Below are positions 57,203-64,000 of a DNA stretch of 64,000 bases, in pieces (the first letter of the stretch is position 1; each line of letters opens with the position of its first letter). A program made the position numbers and the translations under genes. The DNA comes from RUG13409 sp045546135. GTDB taxonomy: Bacteria > Bacillota > Clostridia > Peptostreptococcales > Anaerovoracaceae. The notes beneath the pieces are model-generated. The model was not told the DNA's origin, made no database searches, and was given only the letters and a program-made list of their open reading frames with translations. Location of the stretch: positions 1 to 64,000 of the forward strand of contig JAZQCD010000016.1 in the NCBI GenBank assembly GCA_045546135.1. Reading direction: 5' to 3'.

Positions 57203-58285
57203 ATGGAAGAGAGAGTATACAATTTTTCAGCAGGACCCAGTCAGATGCCGCTGGAAGTCCTGAAAAAGGCACAAGAAGAGATGCTTTGTTATCCCGGCGC
57301 CGGATGCTCCGTCATGGAAATGAGTCACAGGACCAAAGCTTTTGAAGAGATCATAGAAGGCGCCGAAGAGACCCTAAGAGGGCTCATGTCTATTCCTCCT
57401 GATTATGCAGTTCTCTTTATGCAAGGAGGTGCAACCACTCAGTTCTCCATGGTGCCGATGAACCTTGCAAAGAGGGGAGATACCTTTGCTTATCTTCAAA
57501 CAGGACAATTTGCGACCAAAGCAAAGGAAGAAGGAGACCGCTGGGGAAATGCAGTCTATGTAGGAAGTTCCAAGGATGCAAATTATACCTACATACCGGA
57601 AGTGAGCGATATCCCAAAGGATGCGGCATTCCTTCATATAACAGGAAACAATACCATTTACGGCACCTGTTTTAACAGATTGCCAGATCACGGAAAAGTG
57701 CCTTTAGTCGCTGATTGGTCATCTGCCATACTAGGCAGGGAAATACAGGTAAGAGATCACGATCTCATATATGCGGGCGCTCAGAAAAACATGGGTCCTG
57801 CAGGCCTTGCGGTCGTCATAACGAAAAGATCTCTTCTTGATAAAGAAATAGATCCTGTCGTTCCCATAATGCTGAGATACAAAGTGGCTGCAGATCACGG
57901 CTCAATGTACAATACGCCTCCGACCTTCTCCATATATATGGCCAAGCTCATGTACGAATGGGTAAAAGATCAAGGAGGAGTAAAGGCTATGGAAGAGATC
58001 AACAAAGAAAAAGCAAGGCTTCTTTACGAATATATAGACAACTCCCGTATATATACGAATCCTGTAAAAAAGGAGGACAGGTCCATAATGAATGCAGTAT
58101 TCACACTTCCAAACGAAGATGATACGAAGGCTTTCATAAAGACCTGCGAAGAAAATGGAATCATTAATATTAAGGGGCACAGGTCAGTGGGAGGCTGCAG
58201 AGCCAGCATCTACAACGGCATGCCCATAGAAGGTGTAAAAAAGCTCATAGAAGTAATGAAGCGCTTTGAAAGAGCGTATATGTAA
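57203..58285 (+). CDS. serC: Phosphoserine aminotransferase
   Basis: 360 residues. A PLP enzyme converting 3-phosphohydroxypyruvate and glutamate to phosphoserine. YNFSAGPSQMPLEVL is the typical start, FMQGGATTQFSMVPMNL the cofactor and substrate region, the PLP Lys lies in AGAQKNMGPAG (about 198), and GHRSVGGCRASIYNG closes the active site. AAAGGAG eight bases upstream supports the start. It is preceded by the leader peptide and attenuator and followed by serA after 106 bases without a visible terminator. Confidence 0.97.
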   Translation: MEERVYNFSAGPSQMPLEVLKKAQEEMLCYPGAGCSVMEMSHRTKAFEEIIEGAEETLRGLMSIPPDYAVLFMQGGATTQFSMVPMNLAKRGDTFAYLQTGQFATKAKEEGDRWGNAVYVGSSKDANYTYIPEVSDIPKDAAFLHITGNNTIYGTCFNRLPDHGKVPLVADWSSAILGREIQVRDHDLIYAGAQKNMGPAGLAVVITKRSLLDKEIDPVVPIMLRYKVAADHGSMYNTPPTFSIYMAKLMYEWVKDQGGVKAMEEINKEKARLLYEYIDNSRIYTNPVKKEDRSIMNAVFTLPNEDDTKAFIKTCEENGIINIKGHRSVGGCRASIYNGMPIEGVKKLIEVMKRFERAYM

Positions 58286-58391
58286 AATAAAAGCCAATGA
58301 TATTCTAACTTGAAAGAACAGCTTAAAAGAATCACCTAAAAGGATCGTTTAAAAGAATAGAACTTTGTTAGAAGTTTTCGAGGAGATAAAA

Positions 58392-59558
58392 ATGTACAAC
58401 ATTAGACTTTACGATAAACTGGCTCCGGCCGGAAGAAGGATATTCAATGAAACAAGATATGCTATAGCTGATACCGGTGACAGACCTGATGCCATCATGG
58501 TCCACTCCACACCTCTTCATGATATAGAGCTGAATCCTGAGCTTAAATCCATAGTAAGGATAGGTGCAGGAGTAAATACCATACCGGTAGACAAGTGCAC
58601 TCAAAAAGGTATATGCGTCTTTAACTGTCCCGGCGGCAATGCAAATGCTGTAAAGGAGCTTACCCTCGCAGCCCTCATCATGACCATGCGCCACGGTATT
58701 GAAGCTATGAACTGGGTAAAGAACCTTCCAGGTAATGAGAGCGATGCAGGAAAGACAGTTGAAAAAGGAAAAGAAGTCTTCAAAGGTCCTGAGATCATGG
58801 GAAAGACCATAGGCATCATAGGAGTCGGTGCCATAGGCTCGAGGATGGCAAGGACCTGCGATGACCTTGGAATGAAGGTCTACGGATATGATCCTTACCT
58901 TTCTCACAACAGAGTCCAGGAACTGAGGCAATATGTGGAGTTCGTAGACGACGTGAACGAACTCCTTGATAAATCCGACATAGTCACTGTCCATATCCCT
59001 CTTGATGAAAACAACAAGGATTTCATAGATAAGGATGCAGTAGCAAGGATGAAAGACGGCGTCTATCTTGTCAATTATGCAAGGGGACCTATTGTAAACG
59101 ATGACGCTGTAATGGAAGGACTTGAGACAGGAAAGATCAAAGCATATATAACTGACTTTCCTACTGTAAGGCAGATGAAGAGCGATAAGGTCTTCTTTAC
59201 TCCTCATCTTGGAGCAGGGACTCCTGAAGCTGATGAGAACTGCGCTGTCATGGCAGCAAAGCAGACCATAGACTACATCGAGAACGGGAATATCACCAAT
59301 TCTGTAAATCTGCCTGATGTGAGCTTTGCAAGAGCTGACGGAGCAAGGGTCACAGTGATCCATGAAAACAAGGTAGGTATGCTTGGTCTCATGACTGAAA
59401 AGATCGCCGCTGCAGGACTCAATATAGAGAACCTTGTAAACAAAGGAAGAGGAGCAGTTGCATATACCATATTTGATTTCAACGATGAAGTACCGGAGGA
59501 TATCAAAGAAAAGCTTGAAGGCATAGATGGTGTCATCAGAGTAAGGGTAATTGACTGA
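58392..59558 (+). CDS. serA: Phosphoglycerate dehydrogenase
   Basis: 388 residues. First enzyme of serine synthesis, oxidising 3-phosphoglycerate with NAD. NAD-binding motif GIIGVGAIGSRMARTC, then NYARGPIVNDDAV (catalytic Arg region), and the active His in FFTPHLGAGTPEA. A C-terminal ACT domain (about 318-388; VTVIHENKVGMLG) may bind serine for feedback control. The start at 58392 has GAGGAG upstream; the frame from 58365 lacks one. A serB-type phosphatase is not in the window. Confidence 0.95.
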   Translation: MYNIRLYDKLAPAGRRIFNETRYAIADTGDRPDAIMVHSTPLHDIELNPELKSIVRIGAGVNTIPVDKCTQKGICVFNCPGGNANAVKELTLAALIMTMRHGIEAMNWVKNLPGNESDAGKTVEKGKEVFKGPEIMGKTIGIIGVGAIGSRMARTCDDLGMKVYGYDPYLSHNRVQELRQYVEFVDDVNELLDKSDIVTVHIPLDENNKDFIDKDAVARMKDGVYLVNYARGPIVNDDAVMEGLETGKIKAYITDFPTVRQMKSDKVFFTPHLGAGTPEADENCAVMAAKQTIDYIENGNITNSVNLPDVSFARADGARVTVIHENKVGMLGLMTEKIAAAGLNIENLVNKGRGAVAYTIFDFNDEVPEDIKEKLEGIDGVIRVRVID

Positions 59559-59690
59559 AATTCCTATCGCTTAAATCCATGCTGGCTTTTTTGCGGACAA
59601 TTATCTCTGTATTCAGGTGAAAAGTCAGTAACAAGGTGCAGTACGTCACTTTTTGCAATGGCACTTTGCTTATATCTAAAGGATCCATTT

Positions 59691-59726
59691 AGCTGCCCTG
59701 ATGTCATGAATATGGGCAGCTATTTA
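59691..59726 (+). terminator. Terminator downstream of serA
   Basis: AGCTGCCC (59691-59698) pairs with GGGCAGCT (59714-59721), then ATTTAATTT, a poor T run. The 272-base spacer 59559-59830 shows no other clear element apart from a possible -10 TATACT at 59758-59763. Confidence 0.65.
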
Positions 59727-59830
59727 ATTTGTGATATGGAAGATCTTTGTGTTAGAATATACTAGATCAATATATAAATGACCTATTTTTCGATGTTTAG
59801 ATCGATACTTAGAAAAGGAGAACAGTTATT

Positions 59831-60829
59831 TTGGAAAACAATGAGATCAAAAAGTCAGGTTCAGGCTTTTTCAGCAGGACTAATCCTCTTTGGATAGTCT
59901 TTGTATTTTTGGCATGGTATATGCTCTTAGGAGGGATACTCCATGTTGCGTTTGAGTATCTTTGCTATATCATTCGTCCTAATGTATCAAGCGCATTCAT
60001 GTTCGCATTTGAGATGTACACAGCTACAGTCTGCGATGTGCTTGCTATATTCCTTCTTACATGGTGCTTCAAACACAACAGGTTCATCTGGAAGTCGTTC
60101 CTGCTTCCAAAGAAATATGACAGCTTAGAGCTTTCTGAAGAAGACCTTGCTGCAGAATTTTACGGAAGAGGCCGCAACAGCATAGGCCAGCTTTGGAAGG
60201 GCATACTCCTTGGTTTCCTTACGAATTTCTTCTGTATAATCTGCGCTTTAGTGCACGGCGATATAAAACTGTATTTTGACGCAAAGCTTTCAGAGATACC
60301 GTTTTTCGTTTTTGCGCTCGTATCAGTTTGTATACAGAGCACAGCAGAGGAGCTTTGGTGCAGAGGTTTCCTTTATGAGAGACTTCATGAAAGATGGCCT
60401 TTGTGGGTCGCTATACTGGTAAACGGCACCATATTCGGACTCCTCCATATGGGAAATCCGGGAGTTACGGTACTCAGTATCATAAGCATATGCGTATGCG
60501 GTATCTCATATTCTCTCCTTCGCTGGTATACGGGCAATATTTGGATCGCCATGGGTATACATACAGGGTGGAATTTTACTCAGAACTTCCTCTTTGGACT
60601 TCCAAACAGCGGACTTGTTTCTGAAGCATCCATATTCCATCTTGATGCGTCTACGGGCATCTCCAACCTTATATACGATTACGGATTCGGTGTAGAAGGA
60701 GCGCTTCCGGCTATCCTTATGGATGGAATGATCGGCGTACTTTGCATCATACTTGCAAAGAGAGATGGAAGGCTTGGAGAACTTAGGCAAAAGAGGATCT
60801 TATCAAATGAGCAGGATACTTCTTGTTGA
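59831..60829 (+). CDS. CPBP-family intramembrane metalloprotease (Abi/CAAX-like)
   Basis: 332 residues; TTG start with AAAGGAG ten bases upstream. About eight helices. The family motifs are STAEELWCRGFLYERL (EExxxR), LLHMGNPG (His) and IHTGWNF (HxxxN). Bacterial members include Rce1-like proteases and bacteriocin-immunity proteins; the substrate is unknown. Its 3' end overlaps the response-regulator gene by 23 bases, linking it to the two-component system. Confidence 0.88.
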   Translation: MENNEIKKSGSGFFSRTNPLWIVFVFLAWYMLLGGILHVAFEYLCYIIRPNVSSAFMFAFEMYTATVCDVLAIFLLTWCFKHNRFIWKSFLLPKKYDSLELSEEDLAAEFYGRGRNSIGQLWKGILLGFLTNFFCIICALVHGDIKLYFDAKLSEIPFFVFALVSVCIQSTAEELWCRGFLYERLHERWPLWVAILVNGTIFGLLHMGNPGVTVLSIISICVCGISYSLLRWYTGNIWIAMGIHTGWNFTQNFLFGLPNSGLVSEASIFHLDASTGISNLIYDYGFGVEGALPAILMDGMIGVLCIILAKRDGRLGELRQKRILSNEQDTSC

Positions 60830-61466
60830 AGACGATAAAGCTATAATAGATAACCTGAAGGTCTTTCTTTCTGATGAGGGTTTCGATGTCACTTCGGTGA
60901 CTACTCAGTTCGAAGCAGAAAATCACATGGACGAAGGTTTTGAACTTCTGCTTCTCGACGTTTCACTTGCCCAGGGAAACGGTTTTGAGGTATGCAAAAA
61001 AGCAAAATCAAAAGGTATACCTGTCATTTTTCTTACTGCATCATCTGACGAAGGAAGCGTCGTCAAGGGTCTTGACATGGGTGCAGATGACTATATAGCA
61101 AAACCATTTAGACCAAGAGAACTTGTTTCAAGGATAAAGAATGTTTTAAGAAGGAATCAATCTTCATCGGTGATAATTTCAGGACCCTTAAGCATAGATA
61201 TGGAAAAAGGCCTTGTAAAGAAAAACGGAGAGGCCCTTACTCTGTCTGCTCTTGAATACAAGCTCCTTACAGTCTTTGCAAACAACAAGGGACTGCTCCT
61301 TTCAAGGAACAAACTTCTTGAAGATATCTGGGACATAGGAGGAGACTTTGTCAACGACAATACTTTGACCGTATATATCAAAAGACTTAGGGAAAAGATC
61401 GAGGATGATCCTCAAGATCCAAAGATAATCAAGACCGTAAGAGGCCTTGGCTACAGGATGGACTGA
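60807..61466 (+). CDS. OmpR-family response regulator
   Basis: 219 residues. Receiver domain with acidic pair VEDD (8-10), phosphoacceptor Asp51 (LLLLDVS), Thr in FLTASS and Lys99 (AKPF). The C-terminal winged helix (about 125-219) ends LREKIEDDPQDPKIIKTVRG, typical of OmpR/PhoB. The start MSRILLVEDD lies inside the CPBP gene with AGAGGA upstream. Partner kinase follows after three bases. Confidence 0.94.
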   Translation: MSRILLVEDDKAIIDNLKVFLSDEGFDVTSVTTQFEAENHMDEGFELLLLDVSLAQGNGFEVCKKAKSKGIPVIFLTASSDEGSVVKGLDMGADDYIAKPFRPRELVSRIKNVLRRNQSSSVIISGPLSIDMEKGLVKKNGEALTLSALEYKLLTVFANNKGLLLSRNKLLEDIWDIGGDFVNDNTLTVYIKRLREKIEDDPQDPKIIKTVRGLGYRMD

Positions 61467-61469
61467 GCT

Positions 61470-62531
61470 ATGTTCAAAGCATTAAAGAATCCTGAAGTAA
61501 AAAAAGAGTTTTTCATATATATCTTTATCAGCCTTTTTGCAGCTGTTCTTTGCTATTTGCTTTCAGTATATGCGTCCTTAAGAAGCAACTACAGAGCATT
61601 GATAATAGGTATGGTAGGACCTGCTCTTGCTGTTTGCGTACTTTTACTTGGACTTGCTTTTTCAATGGTCCATCTTTATTTTTCATCAAGGCGTTTTAAG
61701 AGGGTCGCAGATCTTAGCGAAAGCATCGACAGAGTGCTCCATGGAACTGAATCTATAGTCATAAAGGGAAGCGATGAGGGAGAACTTTCTATACTCTCAA
61801 GCGAGATCCAAAAGATGACTGTTACCCTCCGCGAGCAGGCTGAGCTTTTAAAGGCAGACAAGATAAGGCTCACAGATGCAATAGCTGATATATTCCATCA
61901 GATGAGGACTCCTCTTACATCCATGAACCTGGTGGTGACTCTCATGACAGATGAAGATCTTAATTATGAAAGAAGAGTTCAGCTCACAAGGGAACTTAAA
62001 AAGCAGCTTGAGAGGATGCAGTGGCTAGTAGAATCGCTCTTAAAACTCTCAAAGATCGATGCGGGTACGGCTATTTTTGTCTCGGAACCTGTAAAGGTAA
62101 GAGAGCTCCTTTCAAAGGCATCAGAACCCTTCCTTATTCCTATGGAGCTGAGAGGCCAGGAACTGAAGATCTCCGTATCAGATGAAGAATATATGGGAGA
62201 CCTTTATTGGAGCGTTGAAGCTATAGGTAACCTTCTAAAAAATGCTATGGAGCATACTCCTGAGGGAGGATCCGTCATAGTAAGCGCAAAAGAAACTTCC
62301 ATATATACAGAGATCACTGTAGAAGATACGGGAAGCGGATTCGTAAAAGAGGATATACCATATCTTTTCGATCGTTTCTATAAAGGAAAGAATGCAAGTG
62401 AGGGAAGCATAGGCATAGGCCTTGCTCTGTCAAGGGCCATAATCACTGCCCAGAACGGGACTGTCAAAGCAGAGAACAGAGAAGGCGGCGGTGCGCGCTT
62501 CATAGTCCGCTTCTATAAGACCATAGTTTGA
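61470..62531 (+). CDS. Sensor histidine kinase
   Basis: 353 residues. Two membrane helices (about 12-34 and 42-68) with almost no external loop, then a HAMP-like linker, the phosphoacceptor H-box IFHQMRTPLTSMN (about 143), N-box AIGNLLKNAMEHT and G-boxes VEDTGSGF and SIGIGLALS. The tiny external loop suggests sensing within the membrane, as in kinases that respond to cell-envelope antibiotics and work with BceAB-type transporters; the ABC genes downstream fit this. Confidence 0.92.
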   Translation: MFKALKNPEVKKEFFIYIFISLFAAVLCYLLSVYASLRSNYRALIIGMVGPALAVCVLLLGLAFSMVHLYFSSRRFKRVADLSESIDRVLHGTESIVIKGSDEGELSILSSEIQKMTVTLREQAELLKADKIRLTDAIADIFHQMRTPLTSMNLVVTLMTDEDLNYERRVQLTRELKKQLERMQWLVESLLKLSKIDAGTAIFVSEPVKVRELLSKASEPFLIPMELRGQELKISVSDEEYMGDLYWSVEAIGNLLKNAMEHTPEGGSVIVSAKETSIYTEITVEDTGSGFVKEDIPYLFDRFYKGKNASEGSIGIGLALSRAIITAQNGTVKAENREGGGARFIVRFYKTIV

Positions 62532-62590
62532 CCAGCTTCGATCATGACTCAATTTTGAATTCGGATCATATCTAAAACATTAATGAAAAT

Positions 62591-62622
62591 GAGATCATAA
62601 ATTTTTATGGTCTCTTTTTTTT
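62591..62622 (+). terminator. Rho-independent terminator after the kinase gene
   Basis: GAGATCATAA (62591-62600) pairs with TTATGGTCTC (62605-62614, one G-T), followed by eight T residues. The following spacer to 62715 should hold the ABC promoter; ACAG-TCACC-CTGT near 62635-62646 is a possible dyad for the regulator. Confidence 0.85.
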
Positions 62623-62715
62623 ATGTCACTTTACAGTCACCCTGTGAATATAGACTGATATCGTAAACAAAAGGGATTTACTTCATATATTTTTGTAAAG
62701 CAAAGGAAACTGTTT

Positions 62716-63402
62716 ATGGAGATCATCAAAGTAGAAAACTTATGCAAGACTTACGGAGCCGGGAACAACGAAGTAAAGGCTCTTGACAATGTATCATTTT
62801 CAGTAGAAAAGGGAGAATTCCTTGCCATCATCGGACCTTCAGGTTCAGGTAAATCGACACTTCTTCATATACTCGGCGGAGTAGATAAACCTACTTCAGG
62901 AAAGGTGTATATGGACGGGCAGGATGTATATGCGCAAAACGAAGAGGAGCTTGCAGTCTTCAGAAGAAGGCAGGTAGGCCTTATTTATCAGTTCTACAAC
63001 CTGATACCGGTTCTCAATGTAGTAGAGAATATAACTCTTCCTGTTTTGATGGACGGAAGAGAAGTAAATAAGGAAAGACTGAATGAGCTTCTTTCTGTTC
63101 TTGACCTTGAAGAAAGAAAGGACAATCTTCCAAACCAGCTCTCAGGCGGTCAGCAGCAAAGAGTCTCCATCGGAAGAGCTCTTATGAACGCTCCTGCAGT
63201 AGTCCTTGCAGACGAGCCTACAGGAAACCTTGATTCAAAGAACAGCCAGGAGATAGTAGAGCTTCTCAAGATGTCCAATAAAAGATACGGACAGACTCTC
63301 ATTGTGATCACTCATGATGAATCCATAGCTCTTCAGGCAGACAGGATCATAGCCATAGAGGATGGACGCATAGTTAGAGACGAACATATCAGGAGGGGCT
63401 GA
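62716..63402 (+). CDS. ABC exporter ATPase, MacB/LolD/BceA type
   Basis: 228 residues. Walker A GPSGSGKST, Q-loop YQFYNLIPVLNV (characteristic of this subfamily), signature LSGGQQQRVSIGRAL, Walker B VVLADEPTGNLDS and VITHDES. Such ATPases work with FtsX-like permeases in export or antimicrobial-peptide resistance. AAAGGA precedes the start. Next gene starts two bases after the stop. Confidence 0.93.
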   Translation: MEIIKVENLCKTYGAGNNEVKALDNVSFSVEKGEFLAIIGPSGSGKSTLLHILGGVDKPTSGKVYMDGQDVYAQNEEELAVFRRRQVGLIYQFYNLIPVLNVVENITLPVLMDGREVNKERLNELLSVLDLEERKDNLPNQLSGGQQQRVSIGRALMNAPAVVLADEPTGNLDSKNSQEIVELLKMSNKRYGQTLIVITHDESIALQADRIIAIEDGRIVRDEHIRRG

Positions 63403-63403
63403 T

Positions 63404-64000
63404 ATGAATATATTCCATGCATTTACAAGAAGATGCCTTAAAGAGAACAAGACAAGGACTCTTGTTACCATCATAGGTATTGTCCTTTCCATGTCACTCT
63501 TTACTGCAGTCATTGAAGGCGCTTACAGCGGTATGCAGTACCTTGTGAGAGGCGTTATAGCAGACGAAGGAAGCTGGGCAGCCTACGAGATGAATGCTAC
63601 AGAAACTGAGATAGATGGCATCGCATCAGATAAAAGGATAAAGTCCTATGTGGAGTGGACAGAAGTGGGATGGGGAGATATTGGTTCAGACAATGAATAC
63701 AAGCCATACATATTGGTCGAATCCATGGGAGAGGGTTTTTCAGACCTTGTAAGGGTCCACCTTACAGACGGACGCATGCCTGAAAATGAAAAGGAGATCC
63801 TTATTCCGACTCATCTTTCTTCAAACGGTGGCGTGACCATAACTACAGGCAGTGTGATCGATCTTACATTAGGAAGAAGGACGACTCTTGACGAAAGGCT
63901 CATTCAGAGAAATTCAGAGTATACTCCGGGAGAAGAAAAGATCTCATGGACCTTTGACAGGACATATACAGTCGTAGGTCACTATATAAGATTTGATTCT
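63404..64000 (+). CDS. FtsX-like ABC permease, 3' end cut by the window
   Basis: 199 residues visible. N-terminal basic segment and first helix (RTLVTIIGIVLSMSLFTAVIE, of which residues about 19-38), then a large extracytoplasmic MacB-periplasmic-core-like region (EYKPYILVESMG, HLTDGRMPENEKEI). AGGAGGGG precedes the ATG. Partner of the upstream ATPase. Whether it is a four-helix MacB or ten-helix BceB type cannot be decided because the rest is missing. Confidence 0.88.
   Translation, partial: MNIFHAFTRRCLKENKTRTLVTIIGIVLSMSLFTAVIEGAYSGMQYLVRGVIADEGSWAAYEMNATETEIDGIASDKRIKSYVEWTEVGWGDIGSDNEYKPYILVESMGEGFSDLVRVHLTDGRMPENEKEILIPTHLSSNGGVTITTGSVIDLTLGRRTTLDERLIQRNSEYTPGEEKISWTFDRTYTVVGHYIRFDS

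Overview
The window reads as chromosomal DNA of an anaerobic, low-to-mid GC Gram-positive bacterium of the class Clostridia (Lachnospiraceae-like in codon use and gene content; the family is an inference). Pointers are strong AGGAGG-type ribosome binding sites, pyruvate phosphate dikinase, type I dockerin modules, a clostripain-type protease, many Rho-independent terminators and no outer-membrane genes. I see no phage, insertion sequence, CRISPR array, rRNA or canonical tRNA.

Layout. 1-4.5 kb: two tandem dockerin surface proteins. 4.5-8.7 kb: rluB and prfA, divergent around a 680-base spacer with five DnaA-box matches, then upp and a VanY-like peptidase. 8.7-13.9 kb: a carbohydrate-type ABC importer and a lipoprotein. 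14-19.8 kb: a third dockerin protein, ppdK and nudC. 19.8-23.3 kb: a zinc-uptake cluster (small Cys/His membrane protein, znuA, znuC, znuB, lipoprotein). 23.7-26.1 kb: Na/Pi cotransporter and the Mn exporter mntP, which has a palindromic operator. 26.1-32 kb: aspartate-family amino acids (hom-lysC-asd on the minus strand; thrC-thrB on plus). 32-37.3 kb: MFS transporter, acyltransferase, an FTR-like protein with thioredoxin, an SGNH hydrolase and mazG. 37.3-45.5 kb: molybdenum cofactor synthesis (moaE-like, moaC, mogA/moaB, moaA, moeA-like) and modABC, interrupted by a minus-strand iclR-azlC-azlD unit. 45.6-46.4 kb: a DIP1984-type protein and a probable structured noncoding RNA. 46.4-56.7 kb: two MATE exporters, a clostripain-like protease, a membrane metallophosphoesterase and a topoisomerase III. 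56.9-59.6 kb: serine biosynthesis (serC-serA) behind a leader region. 59.8-64 kb: a CPBP protease, a two-component system and a MacB/BceA-type ABC exporter cut by the window end.

The most striking element is the leader of serC-serA (56934-57122). A good promoter and ribosome binding site drive a 24-codon peptide holding ten serine and two cysteine codons, followed by a strong terminator. The palindrome GCUGCAGC occurs both in the last codons of the peptide and in the terminator, so the two can pair as an antiterminator. This is the architecture of ribosome-mediated attenuation responding to charged tRNA-Ser (and perhaps tRNA-Cys); no T-box is visible.

Other regulatory signals worth attention are the DnaA-box cluster, promoters placed so that rluB, prfA and azlC mRNAs would start at or next to the start codon (leaderless), a 14-base-arm palindrome over the mntP promoter, hairpins in front of znuA, and candidate operators in the iclR/moeA-like divergent spacer.
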